A DNA stretch of 64,000 nucleotides from Aralia elata (lineage: Eukaryota > Streptophyta > Magnoliopsida > Apiales > Araliaceae). This document shows, piece by piece, positions 1 through 12,275 of the stretch (positions within the stretch are counted from its first letter, which is position 1; the number at the start of each line of letters is the position of its first letter). A program made the position numbers and the translations under genes. Where the stretch lies: the NCBI GenBank assembly GCA_034770075.1, contig JAVJAP010000220.1, positions 186,001 to 250,000 of the forward strand, read 5' to 3'. The notes under the pieces are model-generated. The model did not search any database, had not been told where the DNA came from, and saw only the letters and a list, made by a program, of their open reading frames with translations.

Positions 1-1260
1 ACTATCTTTCTCTGTGCTATTAATACTGCCAAAATCTGTTCAAGAGGATCCCCAAGCGGGGTGAATACCCGATCTCTTGTGGTCTCAAATCTTCTTCGTC
101 CGTCCGTCCTTTGATTATCGAAATTAGGTTGTCGGGGTGGCACAATCCTCTGTATCTGCACTGGAGGGCTGTTATCCACTTTCCTAGATGATCCCTGCAG
201 GATGAGGGAAACATCCTCCTCCTTTCTCTTTTGGGTCCTGCGGGAAGCACTGCCATAGTTTCCACTCTGGATTTGCTCTGCACTACTTCTAGAGCTGTGA
301 AGTCTCGGATCTTGCCAGACTTTAACCCCATGTTAACCATTTCTTCATGCTTTATCATTTCGGCGAAAGGTCTTCCAATCCCCGCTATCACTCGCTCATA
401 ATAGGGCGCCTCCTGAATATCCACAAAGGTCATTACCATCTCCGCCTCGCTCATTTGGGGATTCACCTGTGCAACCATACCCCTCCACCGCTGTGCATAG
501 TCTCTAAAAGATTCTTTTGATTGCTTCTTGACCTTTGTCATCTGATATCTGTCAGGAGCCATCTGTGCCTGGAAGCTGTATTGTGTCAAGAAAGTATGGG
601 CCAACTCCTCCCAGTTGTGGATCCGAGCATTATCAAGGCGGGCATACCAAGTTCTTGCTTCTCCCGTTAGGCTCTTTTGGAATAACTGCATCATCATCCC
701 TTCGTCCTCTGCATAAGATCAAGTTCCCCAATGTATATCTTCAGGTGTGTATAAGGGTCTCCCCTCCCACTATATTTCTCAAATTCGGGGATCTTGAACT
801 TCTCCGGATACCTGGTTCCTGGAAAGACACACAGATCTAAATAATTTACCCTGCCCAGGGAACCTATGCCTTTCAGAGACTGGATAGTTTCATCCATCTG
901 CTTCATTTTCTTTCGAAGATCATCGGTGTCTCCCTCCTCTAGAATAGTAATTACTGTCCGGTTAGGTGTAGGAATGGCTTTGGGGATGACCGGCTCGCCT
1001 TTAGGCTGGGGTGGATCATCTCTAGGCGGATCCTGTCTCAATAACAACTGCTCTTTCATCATCGTGGCCATTTCCAACATCTGTTTTTTAAAATCATCAA
1101 ATTCCTCCCGAGATATGGAACCAGGATTAGGAGGTGGAAGATCAGCCATTTCAGATGTAGGAACCTGGGCCTTCTTAGATTGCAAACGCGTTTGAGGAGC
1201 AATCCTACAGGGGAAAACGGTTTGAAGTTTAGTCTTGGGAAATAAAAGATTTGGATGCAT
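1..1260 (-). pseudogene. gag: Tat-type gag, partial and frameshifted (element A)
   Basis: This encodes the capsid precursor that packages retroelement RNA. The minus-strand frame starts with an ATG at 1260 (MHPN...), in the same context as F's gag ATG at 46333, which supports this start. The N-terminal frame runs to about 694. The capsid core, with motifs such as LFQKSLTGEARTWYARL and FVDIQEAPYYERVI, continues in another frame from about 697 to 20, so there is a small indel near 700-715, just after YIGEL. A second frame break close to position 20 disrupts the stretch equivalent to F's PLERVLAVLVAQKKI. The zinc-knuckle end of gag lies outside the window. Not functional as read. Confidence 0.88.
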
Positions 1261-1928
1261 GCTAAAGCTGTAACTTTTGTGTTTTTTGGGTTTTTTTTAA
1301 TCTTTCCCTGCAAAACAAAATGTTAACAGTCTCTTATTGCAATAATAAATGCTAGACATGATTTATTATGCTTTCCCAACTATTCCCTGCAAAACATAGA
1401 GGTTGGTTCTTTCTTTTGACAAAAAGGGAAGGTATATATAAAAATATTGAATGGGACTGTGATATTTATATGCGTAAACGTAAAAGGGCATGAGGAGACT
1501 TCCCTGCGTTAGGTTAATTTGAGGCTGACCTACCCTAAGGTTACTCTCGCGGCTTTTCGGCATGAAGGTCCCCAAATCTTCGCAATCTACTTGTCTGAAT
1601 CCTTTCGATTGGAGCGGATCTGGGTGGTGCGTTTCCTGAGCCATCTCCGGGGAGCAGCCCCTTCGAGTCCAGTAATAAGCAACCGACAGGTTTGCCTAAG
1701 GAGGAGGTACACTCTCAACATACATTCACATTCATCGTCCTCACCGTATGCAAATGATTACTTTAAGGTAAAACAATTCCATTCAATCATTTATTCACTT
1801 AGAAAGAAACACACATTCACACGACAACAAGTAAAACATGTCAAAATGTCGCACATACACACACATTCATAAATATTTTAAAGGATAGGACAGCATCAAG
1901 ATTTGAACGCGGCTTAAGCCCTCTAATG
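1261..1928 (-). other. 5' leader of element A
   Basis: This is the untranslated stretch between primer binding site and gag, alignable with 45663-46332 of F. It holds a conserved block around 1664-1690 and a short minus-strand frame from 1644 beginning MAQETHH. It also has two splice-acceptor-like TTTTGCAGGGAA sites (minus strand, near 1308 and 1387) that also occur in F. There is a CA-rich stretch at 1840-1870. No longer gene is seen. Confidence 0.7.
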
Positions 1929-1946
1929 TCCCCAGCGGAGTCGCCA
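1929..1946 (-). other. Primer binding site of element A
   Basis: The minus-strand sequence TGGCGACTCCGCTGGGGA begins two bases after the LTR terminus (...GTCGACA, then GC). F has the same site with a single change (CTCTGCTGG). Tat/Ogre elements usually prime from a tRNA-Arg; I could not check the tRNA match. Confidence 0.75.
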
Positions 1947-1948
1947 GC

Positions 1949-4125
1949 TGTCGACGCCGGGAAGGTCACTCTAGTAGTAATTATTACCCTTTCCAAATTT
2001 TAGCCTTTTTATTAGATGATTTTTTGGAAAAGGTCGGCACAAGTGTCGACGGGGTTTTGAAAGAATCATTTTTTATGATGAGCCAATTGACCAGAGTCGC
2101 CAGTTGGTATGTTTTGAAATGGATGTACCAACTCATCCGAACTTCGTTTTCGTAAATCGCTGGCTCATATGTGACTCCGAATTAATTGGTCTGCAAACCG
2201 AGATTCATAGAGTTCGGGGGCTTGCTTAAGCAAGGGGAAGGTGTTAGGCACCCCCCGACTTCCATGAAACACGGTTACCGCAATCTTGATGCTCTTCCTA
2301 TCCTTTGAATTCTTGAAATGTGTGTGTGCGCGCGTGTGTGCCTATGTGAATGTTGTGGTGAGTTTGCATGAGAAAACCATTTGGTTTTTTATCTGAAAAG
2401 TCGTGTTTTAATTTGAGACTACCTTAGAATGTCCTTCGGCCTATATGAGAAAACCTTATTATTATTGAGAAAGATTTGATTTTAATTGTCAAAAGCTGGG
2501 AGATTTTTCATTAGGTGTCGTTTTGGCAAAACAAGAGTTCTTTAAACCTTCGTAAAAAAAATAGGAATCGGGACCTATACGTTACTTTCGTAAATATAAT
2601 GATAGACAACTTCTAGGATCTCTTTAACCCTATGCACAAAGATTTAATAAAACAGTCTTTATTTTTATAAAACCATTTTGTGATGTTTAAAAACGATTTT
2701 TTCTTTAGCCTTCTCGTTTAAACAGGAATCGACATTCATTAGCACTTCCAATTTTAAACCTCGTGGTGCTAATAACATAATTTGATTGATTTTATGGAAA
2801 TCTTCATCGTTTATCTTTGAAATCAATTTTTTTGTGTCGTGAATCAAATCAAGCATTAAAATGCGTGGGGGCTATTCATGAGCATGTGAGCCATCAAAAT
2901 AACCCCAACGCCCACAATCGCATATTTCACTATTACGGGGCCTTAAACCCGATTTTCGACTTAATATCGTTTTAAGGCCCGATAATTACATAGTTACAAT
3001 AAAAGGTATATCGATCCTACTACATACACCCAAAAATGTCCATCATCGGATTTGGACCACGGGGTCGCGTTCCTAGGCTCACATCCGAAATTGTTACACA
3101 CCCACAAAATGGATACTACAAAAATTAAACAACACCGGATTGCCTAACACACCACAATATCCTAAGATGGCAATCTAAATACACTACGCGTAATACATTA
3201 CCATAACAAGCTAAAAATTCAACAAATGGGTATCATCGGGCCATTAGGAAGAATTTTGTTCCGTTGGAACCCTCACTAATAATCCCTAATCCATGTATCC
3301 TCAACAATATCCACAAAAAAACTACGTTTAATATAATCCGAATGATAAAATTTAACAAAATGATGTAACAAAACTGCTATAAAAAAATTCTTCACCTTGC
3401 AAATGACACCACGACGTGTATAAACTCGTATATTAATTAGAGTAGAAAGTGTATATGATACAATCTAATCAAAGGGGTATAAATCCTCACTTTTCCTCTA
3501 TTTTTCTTTCCTTTCCCGCTGCTGATCTGCTGCTATTTTTTTTCTCTCTTTTTTTTCTTCTTCTAACTCTCAACTCCCTGTATGCAAATGAAGAGCTGCG
3601 CTGATAAAGCATGTCAGAGGCAGCCGCATGGCCTCGGTTCCTCCGCGCCCGCCGCGCACTTCAGTTTATTTTAATCATTGGTCGTAGATCAATCCGCGGC
3701 TGGCTGGGCTGATTTTTTCGATTTTCGTACCGCACCTTGATTCTCGTGTCGTACCGTTGGTTTTCACTGAAAGGCTTATATTTTGCCGTCTGGGAATAGC
3801 TGGGAAGCGTGCCATGTCATTCAGGAATGCTCGTTTCGAATGGCTGCGTCATGACACAGGATTTATATTTGGAGCTTGGTTTCCAAAGGGCGTTGCCCCC
3901 CCCCCCCCCGACCCCCACTGGATCACCGGCGAGCCGGTAAGCGTAGTGGCCATTAGTCGATTTCTGATATCCGCTCGCTGTCGTGTCGGATTTGATCGCA
4001 AGTCGTTGTGGTGGCTCTGAGTGTTCGTACTTATGTCCAGCTTTCGTTCACGTAGGCTGCGTTAATTGACGATTCTGCCCTCCTGTCAAGGTTAGTACAC
4101 GAAGTGCAAAATTTGGGTGTCTACA
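1949..4125 (-). repeat. 5' LTR of element A (Tat family, 2177 bp)
   Basis: The minus strand starts TGTAGACACCC and ends CGTCGACA, giving TG...CA termini. It is collinear with S (36328-38388), F's 5' LTR (43518-45642) and F's 3' LTR (60569-62885). Landmarks are a GC-rich U3 with a degenerate form of the family's promoter-proximal palindrome near 3690, a CTTGCTTAAGCAAG palindrome near 2223-2236, a GT-rich microsatellite at 2322-2342 and a C9-10 run near 3898. The LTR end is exact against the B empty site. Confidence 0.92.
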
Positions 4126-4919
4126 CCCTATATATATGCATAACATTTAACTCTGACTGCATCGAATAACCGACGCATTAAAATCCCCTAAAAGGGTTGC
4201 TCTCTCAGTCCAAGAATCCATACCAACTACTGATTTGGATAGCATTTAAAATAATAACCTGTACATATCTAGCCGAAACAAGTGGCGTAGACTACTTTCT
4301 TAAACAGTTCATGAATGAAAAACTTACGTTTCACAGTCCAACAACATATCATGATTTCAAATACATAAGGTGCGAATATCAATAATTATCTTTGATGTGG
4401 ACAAATTTACAATAATTAATCCACTAATATAATCTGAACGTAATAACTCAATTCGAGTCATGAAACTTGCAATAAGATAGAATACTCGCTCAATAAGTAA
4501 ATCGAGTTAGGATAGGAAACTTGCAATAATATAGAATACTTGCTCAATTAATAAATTGAATTAGGGTAAAGAAACTTGTCCAACACAAGGGTTAGACAAG
4601 GGTTAAAGAAGAACTTGCCTCGTGCGTCTGCTACAATAATACAACACACGCTCTTCATTTATCCTACACACATATGTGCACATAACATATTACAATCTGT
4701 CACATATTAAATACCAAATATTGGCTTACACTACTCCATAAAGTTACAATCTTATTAGAAGCATAATATCAAACAAGGATAAACACACTTGTTATAACAT
4801 TACGACGCTTGCACGCCCATACGTCAAACTTGCCTACTCAAATGCTTAAGCGACATACACAACGTTACCAAACTGTCCAAATTCGAATTTGAACTAGGTA
4901 ACAAATCTTTATTCTTAAT

Positions 4920-5605
4920 AGTGGAAGTTGTAGGTCTACCCTTCTTCTTTCCGAATCATCCTGGATCACCTCAATCCGAGTTCGTACGAGAAAGTTATGC
5001 CCATTTTACTAAGTGACGTTTTGGCTGAAAGTCACTCTACGTTTTTATACTTAGCCAAATTTCCACTACGTTTTTATACTTAGCCATTTTTGCACTCTAC
5101 GACCCTTCCACTCTACGATCGCCAATAGTACTAAAGATACTCAATTTTAAGATTCATCCCGACCTTAACTCTCAAAGCTCAGTACATGAAAGTTATAGGT
5201 CTACTCTTCCTCTTTCCGATTCATCGTGGATCACCTCAATCCGAGTTCGTATAAGAAAGTTATGCCCGAATTACTAAGTGATGTTCTGGCTGAAAGTTAC
5301 TTTACGTTTTTATACTGAGCCATTTTCCACTCTACGACCTACACTTAGCCAAATTTCCACTCTACAACTCTTCCACTCTACGATCACCAACAGTGGTCAA
5401 GATGCTCAATTTTGAGATTCATCCCGACCTTAACTCTCAAAGCTTAGTAAATGAAAGTTGTAGGTCTACTCTTCCTCTTTCCGAATCATCCTGGATCACC
5501 TCAATCCGAGTTCAGATGAGAGTGTTATGCCCGAATTACTAAGTGATGCTCTGGCTGAAAGTTACACTACGTTTTTATACTTAGCCATATTTCCACTCTA
5601 CGATT
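4920..5605. repeat. ~266-bp tandem repeat inside B's 3' LTR
   Basis: The block beginning AAGTT(G/A)TAGGTCTAC recurs near 4924, 5189 and 5455, followed each time by TCCGAATCATCCTGGATCAC and ending in TACACTTAGCC/CACTCTACGA-type short repeats. The same arrangement is present in the 5' LTR at about 24112-24780, so the amplification predates insertion of B. Confidence 0.8.
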
Positions 5606-5606
5606 T

Positions 5607-5808
5607 TGAGTTTTACCCCACTATCAGAGTTTTACCCCACTATCAGAGTTTTACCCCACTATCAAAGTTTTACCCCACTATCAGAGTTTTTACCCCACTA
5701 TTAGAGTTTTACCCCACTATCAGAGTTTTTACCCCACTATTAGAGTTTTACCCCACTATCAAAGTTTTTACCCTACTATCAGAGTTTTACTCTACTATCA
5801 AGTTTTAA
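5607..5808. repeat. 19-20-bp minisatellite in B's 3' LTR
   Basis: About eleven head-to-tail copies of AGAGTTTT(T)ACCCCACTATC, degenerating at the right end to ACTCTACTATC and ACTCTACGAT. The homologous array in the 5' LTR has about one copy fewer. Confidence 0.88.
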
Positions 5809-7418
5809 CTCTACGATTCTCAGAATCGTAGCACCTACTACCAAACATCATAATTTCTTCATTTTAAGTCGGAATTAGTCCATTCTTAAGGCCATGGAAA
5901 GATTGTAATCTGAACTACAACATATCCGAAAATCATAACATTTCAGATTCGTTAACAGATCGAAGCAGTGGCTCCAAGGAGCCTGGTGGCACCAGTTGTT
6001 TGTGCTCTTGATAGCTTTGACATATTTTCTTAAAATCGCTATATCTCCCTCATCCGAGGTTGAAATGCGTTCATTCTAAAGCCTATGCGTACTATACTAC
6101 ACCAGAAGCCCATAATTTTTCAAGCAACACATCAATACCAGATTTTATTTTAAGGTCACTGTTCATTCAAACTAATCGTATTCTTGACATGGTTTACTAA
6201 AATCTTCACCACAAATTCGTTTTAAAAGCTTTTTACTCCGTTTCAACTGGGTTATGAAGATAACCCATGGAACTACTATACCACAGTAACAAATAAAGCA
6301 AACAAATACAGAATCGAAGCTACAAGTTTTCTAAAACAGTTTGAATGTCCATGTTTGTCCAAAATGTCCATGTTCTTCATCATTCTTCCTCCTTTACGCA
6401 TGGGTTCGGATTTTCTCGTTATATTGTTCCACTTTAATCTTATTAGGAAGGTTTTTAGGGTCTCAAGAACTTCCATAACAACTTACACATAACTAACAAT
6501 AACCATAAATAATAAAACTCAAACCCACCAAGTATATAAGCTTCAAAACCATGAAAGCTTGAACTATTGAAAAAAAGGGTTATGGTTGATGTTTACCTCT
6601 TGATTCTTGCTCCTTGATGCTAAAAGACTTGGTTAGAGCTTGAAGCTTTCTCTTCTTCTTCTTCTTCTTGGCTTTCTCCCGAACAACTCATTTCTTTCTC
6701 TCTCTAGAAACTCTCTTTCTCTCTCTACTTCTTCCTTATTTCTTCTCTTTCTCTCTCTATATTATCTCTTCTGCAGATGGTTTACTTCCAAAATGAGCTG
6801 ATGGTTTGAGTGAGGAGAGAAGGGAATGAATGGAGCTTCGGGTGAATGCAAGTGTAGTACCCAAGTCCCTCTTGGAAATGGAATAGAGAAGAATATTGGG
6901 AAATAGAAGATTTCAAGGCAAAATACTTGGCTCAAGGCCACTTCATCCGACCACTCCCTTCTTGCTCACTCCTCATTGGTCCATGCATTAAGTTGGCTAC
7001 CCATATTAGCAACACACACAAACTAATACACCCATTTGGTCTCCTATACCCGAATTCTTCCTTATTTGTACCCAATTTGCTTAATAACTCTACCCAAAAT
7101 TAAAATGGGTCATTTATTCGGAACATCCATATAAAATAATTCGGATACAAATTAAATCACTAATGAGCTCAAATAAATATTCCAACGCTTAGAAAAATTA
7201 TTACTCCGTATATACGTATTAATGAAATTTTTAGAAATCGAAAAAGACAAAAAAATATTATGGAGTGAATAGTAATTTAGCGATATTCCGCGAAATTAAT
7301 TTATTCACTTATACCAAACTATAACACGTAAATTTCATGCATTCACATAATCCAGGTCGCCACACAACCTTTAGATACGTAACACATAACAATGTTACTA
7401 AAATTTATAATATTCACT

Positions 7419-7419
<1 letters not shown>

Positions 7420-7446
<27 letters not shown>
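7420..7446. repeat. (AT)n microsatellite
   Basis: This is an uninterrupted TA dinucleotide run near the U3 start of B's 3' LTR. The same site in the 5' LTR (about 26653-26666) is much shorter. Confidence 0.9.
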
Positions 7447-7449
<3 letters not shown>

Positions 7450-7487
7450 TTAAATTACAAGGTTATCCAGAATCCATGGTCGTTACA

Positions 7488-7499
7488 TCGTCCCCCCTT
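7488..7499 (-). other. Polypurine tract of element B
   Basis: Minus-strand AAGGGGGGACGA abuts the LTR start TGTAACG. This is the expected plus-strand priming site just upstream of a 3' LTR. Confidence 0.85.
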
Positions 7500-7552
7500 A
7501 TAAGAATTTTGTCTCGAGAATTACAACCTAGGTATGGAAAACTTAACATGGG

Positions 7553-7702
7553 TTCACTCAAAAAGATGCGGATAATTCTTCCTCATCTTCTCTTCTAGTT
7601 CCCACGTAGCTCCTTCAGCCGTGTGGTTCCTCCAAAGGACTTTGACCGAATGAATGACCTTGTTTCTTAACGTCTGCTCTTTCATATCTAATATCTAGAT
7701 AG
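7553..7702 (-). pseudogene. Chromodomain at the C-terminus of B's polyprotein
   Basis: The minus-strand frame reads ...LRNKVIHSVKVLWRNHT.., AEGATWELEEKM and ..NYPHLFE before a TGA at 7553-7555. The aromatic/WRNHT...EATWE signature is the chromovirus-type chromodomain, which in this family is thought to steer integration to modified chromatin. A TAG near 7693 interrupts the frame on the integrase side. This domain is the main reason for calling B a chromovirus. Confidence 0.85.
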
Positions 7703-8822
7703 GAATCTCTTTATATAACAAGTCTCGCTCAACTTGAATCGATTCATACGATATCACATGCTTGTAGTCGAGCTTATACGGTCGTAATACAAAAACGTGG
7801 AACACATTGTGAATGTGCTAAAGTTCAGGAGGTAAAGCTACCTCGTACGCCACATCACCTACTCTCTTTAAAACTTCAAAAGGTCCTACGAACCTGGGAC
7901 TTAATTTCCCCTTCTTCCCAAATCTGATATTTCCTTTCCAAAGAGATACTTTCAAAAATACAAAACTGTCAACTTCAAAGCCTCGCTTCTAACGATGCAA
8001 ATCGGCATATTTTTTCTGTCTATCCTAAGCCGCTACCAATCGAGCTCTTATCACTTTGATGACATCCACGGTCTGCTGCACCAATTCAGGTCCCAACAGT
8101 CTCCGTTCACCGACTTTATCCCAACACAGAGGTGTCCGACACTTCCTCCCATATAATGCTTCATATGGACGCATGCCAATACTTGCATGATAACTGTTAT
8201 TATAGGCAAACTCCACCAATGGTAGGTGATCATCCCAATTACCTTTAAAATCCATCACACATGCTCTAAGCATGTCTTTAAGCGTCTGAATCATTCGTTC
8301 ACTTTGCCCATCCGTTTGAGGATGATACGTCGTACTCAACCTCAACTGGGTTCCCAAACTTTCTTATAAGCTCTTCTAGAAATTCGACGTGAAACGTGGA
8401 TCTCTGTCAGATATAATAGATACCGGCACTTCATGTCGTGACACAATCTCTTTCACATATAACTTTGCTAGCTGTTCCAGATTGTACCTTATCTTGATCG
8501 GTAGAAAATGTGCAGATTTAGTCAAGCGATCCACGACCCTTCTGAGTTGGTGGAAGCCCCGTCACAAAATCCATCGTGATATGCTCCCACTTCCACTCCG
8601 GCATCTCCAGTGGTTGTAGTAGCCCACCGGGTTTCTGATGTTCTGCTTTTACCCTCTGACATGTCAACATTGCCCAACACATTCCGCGACCTCCCTCTTC
8701 ATGTTCGGCCACCAGAAGTGCTGGCGTAAATTCTGATACATCTTGGTACTACCAGGGTGTATCGAATACTTTGTAGAATGAGCTTCTTGTAAAATCTCTT
8801 CTCTTAACTCTGGAACCATCGA
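7703..8822 (-). pseudogene. Integrase of element B, degraded
   Basis: The minus strand shows the end of the H2C2 zinc finger (LTCQRVKAEHQKPGG, near 8690-8640), the first catalytic aspartate in ITMDFVTGLPPT, the DRDPRFTS-type second aspartate region near 8400, and STTYHPQTDGQSERMIQTLK with the catalytic glutamate near 8320. The usual NNSYHASIGMRPYEALYGRKC follows. Frame shifts separate the blocks near 8025, 8370 and 8520, and there are in-frame stops. The C-terminal part (7710-8025) is recognisable only in pieces. Inactive. Confidence 0.88.
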
Positions 8823-8825
8823 TAT

Positions 8826-10453
8826 CTAGATCCTCCCTTCAAACCTTAGCAATCCCATGCTATCAATTTTGTACTTCAATTTGTCACCATCTGTGATTCG
8901 TTTCCTTATGGCAACACATTCATCATCCTTTTCTTGAGCCTTCTTTATCTTGTCTAATAAAGTTGGACTCGCCTCTAGTGCGAACAGTTTCTCATCTGCC
9001 TCTTTCGGATACTTGATTTCCAACTCCAGTCTTTCCATGTCTTTTACCAGTTCTTCTTGAGTTGTCAGCATCATCAACTTATCTCTGCCCTTCATACTTA
9101 GAGCATTAGCTACTACATTAGCCTTACCGGGATGGTATAGAATCTCACAATCGTAGTCATTGATCAACTCCAACCATCGCCTCTGTCTCATGTTTAGTTC
9201 TTTTTGAGTGAAGATATACTTCAGACTTTTGTGGTCTGTGTATATCTCACACTTCTCCCCATACAGATAGTGCCTCCAAATCTTCAGAGCAAACACCATT
9301 GCCGCTAGTTCCAGGTCATGAGTCGGATATCCCTTCTCATAATCCTTCAATTGTCGTGATGCGTACACAATGACCTTCTCATGCTGCATCAATACGCACC
9401 CAAGGTCTTTGTGCGACACATCACTATACACCATAAATCCCCCTGTATCACCTGGTAGTGATAACATAGGTGCTTCACTAAGTTTCTTCTTCAACTCCAA
9501 GAAAGTCTTTTCGCACTTATCCGTCCATACAAACTACACAGTCTTCCTCGTCAAATTTGTCAATGGTGTCGCTATCTTCGAAAAATTATCTCCGATAGTA
9601 ACCCGTTAATCCCAAGAAACTTCAGACTTCTGTCGGCGTCTTCGGTTGTTCCCAGTTTATTACTGCTTCTACCTTAGCAGGATCCACTGATACACCATCC
9701 TTATCAATTACGTGCTCCAAAAACTGCACCCTTTGTAGCCAGAATTCACACTTGGAAAACTTTGCATATAGCTTCTCCCTTCTCAGCGTTTCCAGGGCTA
9801 TCCTCAAATGCTCGACGTGTTTCTCCTCCGTCTTCGAGTAGACTAGGATGTCATCTATGAAAACGACAACAAATTTATCTATGTATTGCTTGAACACTCT
9901 GTTCATTATATCCATAAATGTTGTTGGCACGTTCGTTAGTCCAAACGACATCACCAAAAACTCAAAGTATCCATATCGAGTTCTGAATGCTGTCTTTGGA
10001 ATATCCTATGGCCTCACCTTCAGTTGGTGATATCCCGTCCTCAAGTCAATCTTCGAAAAGTATTTCGTCCCCTTTAATTGGTCAAACAAATCATCAATTC
10101 TGGGCAGCGGATACTTGTTCTTAATGGTAACCTTATTCAATTCCCTGTAGTCAATACAGAGCCTTAACGCTCCATCCTTCTTCTTTACGAACAGAACTGG
10201 CGCTCCCCACAGAGACACACTCGGACGAATATACCCTTTATCTAGAAGCTCCTACAGTTGAACCATCAGTTCTTTCATCTCCACCGATGCCATCCTGTAT
10301 GGTGCCTTTGAGATCGGTGTTGTCCCCGGTACTAAATAGATTACAAATTTCACATCTCCATCCGGCGGCAAACCCAGTAGATCTTCTGGGAAAACATCTA
10401 GGAATTCCCTTACTACAGGTATCTGACCCATTTCACTCCCTACTCTTTGAGTA
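8826..10453 (-). pseudogene. Reverse transcriptase and RNase H of element B, degraded
   Basis: From 10453 downward: RT N-terminus (VREFLDVFPEDLLGLPPD), WGAPVLFVKKKDG, LCIDYRELNKVTIKNKYPLPRIDDL, and the FIDDILVYSKT catalytic box near 9830. RNase H follows at about 9440-9090, with VYSDVSHKDLGCVL and EIYTDHKSLKYIF. The terminal catalytic aspartate expected in a VADALS motif is Asn (VVANALSMK, near 9105). Stops or shifts near 10250, 10006, 9620 and 8826 break the frame. D inserted at the 10453 end: B's protease region ends at 19699 and RT resumes here, sharing the duplicated TCAAC. Confidence 0.9.
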
Positions 10454-10458
10454 TCAAC
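10454..10458. other. Target-site duplication of copia D (left)
   Basis: TCAAC, identical to 19694-19698 on the other side of D. Confidence 0.95.
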
Positions 10459-12262
10459 TGTTAGGTTTGTATATAGCGCGAACATGCAATCAAATTACAT
10501 AAATAGTGCGGAAGTGCAATAAAACGGATTTTCGAATTTTTCATACAAACCATCACCATGATCATCCATGTGCTCAATTATCAATTAAACGAAAGAGATA
10601 AGGTATGAGAATCATACCCTTGTAGAATCATGCTTCCACAGGTACGAGTTCACCTCTAAATCCTTCGCGTTCTCCTTGAATTCCACCGATTAAATTCCTT
10701 CCTTTGATCAACGTTAGCCACCCAAGTGTTTGGCCTCTAGAGGTGATCCACCAAGGAATAATAGTTGTTCAAGAAGATGGGTGTTAGCAAAACCCTAGTT
10801 TCTATCTCTATAGAAATTGCAAATACTCTCTCTCTCCAATTCTTATGGAAGAGTGTGTAACTGTCTAACCCTTAATCATGATAAGACTCCTCTTATTTAT
10901 AGATATAGGGAACCCTCCTAAACTATTTAGGATTAGGGTTTTTATTTTAATTAAACTTCTTTAATTAATTGAACTCCTAATCCAATTAGGAATTCATGAG
11001 AGAGTACTTCTATTAATTAATTCCCAATCCCTATTAGGAATTAAATAATAGTAATAGTAATAATAATATGACTCCTCTTATTAATCTATATTTAATATTT
11101 TTAAAATATTAAATAATAAATATTAAGCTATTTAATTTATTCTTTCTCCATAGATTAAATTAAATACACTTAACTTATTATTACGATTATGCCATTTACT
11201 TCTTAAATAAATATTTTTCTTTTGCGGTGTGACCTTTTAGGTTCTCCATATTAAACTGGTTGTGAATAAATCAATTAGAACAATTCTAATTTTATTTAAA
11301 TAAATAAATTAAACTATTTAATTTATTTAAATAAATACTATTTATTCTACAATAACGGTAAGCCCCCTTAGCAATCAACGACTTTCTAGATAATATAGAT
11401 TTTAACATTAATCACAAAAGAACCTTTCAGTGAATAGTTACCGTACAATTTAATCCTTCTACCATACAATATCCCAATTAAATATCAGACATGGAATTAC
11501 TGTCAAGTCTTATTTTATTTAATTATATGTATTTCGATTCTCAAATGCACAACTCTGATAATGCAAATTAGTAACTCCTTTCTAATTTCATTCTGCTTTG
11601 GCCAAAGACTTCTGAGTCGTCATTTATCGAATCACATAGGACATTCTCTCCTTTTACTAGAAGTGGTAGATTCTTTGTTGATCATTCACCTATCTCCATG
11701 TATAACTTATTATACCTAATCATACCCTTTGATATACCCTAAAGGTCTTAAGGGACATGTCAAAGTATAACTCATCATACACAAGATACTATGATGATCT
11801 CAAGTCCAAGGATCACTTGTACTACTATCACTAGAGGAATTCCTATTGACAGGCGAGTAAAACTCCATTAGGTATTCCTTAGCGAGCCAGGTTCAGTGAA
11901 CTTATTCTCTAATAAGCACCTACATACTTTGCTTTAGTGTCTCCACACAAATGATTATGAGATCAATCATCCTCTTCATAAGAGCAAGCAACGTATGTAC
12001 TAATCTATTCGGATTCACTAATCCCCTTTTTAGTAATCTATCGATTAGGAACGATTTTAGTTTGTGAGCTATCTAGAATTTAGATCTCATTAGCATGATA
12101 ACCATCATGATTCTAAAAGCATTGCTCAAAACTATGGGTTTATCACATTCAATATAACATCATCATGTAGATAAAGTAAAATGCCTTTAACAAACGAATA
12201 AGATTACAAAGTATATGCTGCATCATATCAAATATGATTGACTTGTGTGCATACTACTTTCA
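10459..12262 (-). repeat. 3' LTR of copia D
   Basis: On the minus strand it begins TGAAAGTAGTATGC and ends CCTAACA. It is collinear with 17893-19693 throughout, with scattered substitutions and small indels. Strongly AT-rich around 10930-11350 (TTAATTAA-type tracts). Confidence 0.95.
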
Positions 12263-12275
12263 ATCTCCCACTTGC
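12263..12275 (-). other. Polypurine tract of copia D
   Basis: Minus strand AAGTGGGAGAT directly abuts the 3' LTR start TGAAAG. The purine-rich GTGGGAGATTG context is commonly seen at copia 3' LTR borders. Confidence 0.8.

Larger units (their letters stand above)
1..4125 (-). mobile_element. Element A: 5' end of a Tat-lineage Ty3/gypsy retrotransposon, running off the left edge
   Basis: Read on the minus strand, this is a 5' LTR (4125 down to 1949), a primer binding site, a leader and a gag gene that leaves the window at position 1. LTR, leader and gag match element F (43518 onward, plus strand) along their length, so A and F are the same family. A is inserted in the 3' LTR of element B: the B sequence starting at 4126 (CCCTATATATATGC) is continuous in B's other LTR at 23313, which serves as the empty site. 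The expected target duplication would begin CCCTA, but the other end lies outside the window. Lineage assignment rests on the gag type, the TGGCGACTC primer site and the pol of the F copy. Confidence 0.9.
4126..7487 (-). repeat. 3' LTR of element B, truncated by A
   Basis: It is collinear with 23313-26707 of the 5' LTR. The minus strand begins TGTAACGACCATGG at 7487; the last ~580 bp of the LTR lie beyond element A, outside the window. Inside are about 60-bp degenerate repeats at 4440-4620 (motif AACTTGCAATAA.ATAGAATAC), three ~266-bp tandem units (4920-5600), a 19-20-bp minisatellite (5607-5808), a TTC/CT-rich tract (6650-6770) and an (AT)n tract (7420-7446). Open frames in it are products of the repeats and are not annotated as genes. 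Confidence 0.92.

Noticed and set aside
5527..5808. 93-codon frame with repeated FTPLLEFYPTIRV-like peptide
   Set aside because: It is a direct translation of the 19-20-bp minisatellite, and the homologous frame in the other LTR is not conserved as protein.
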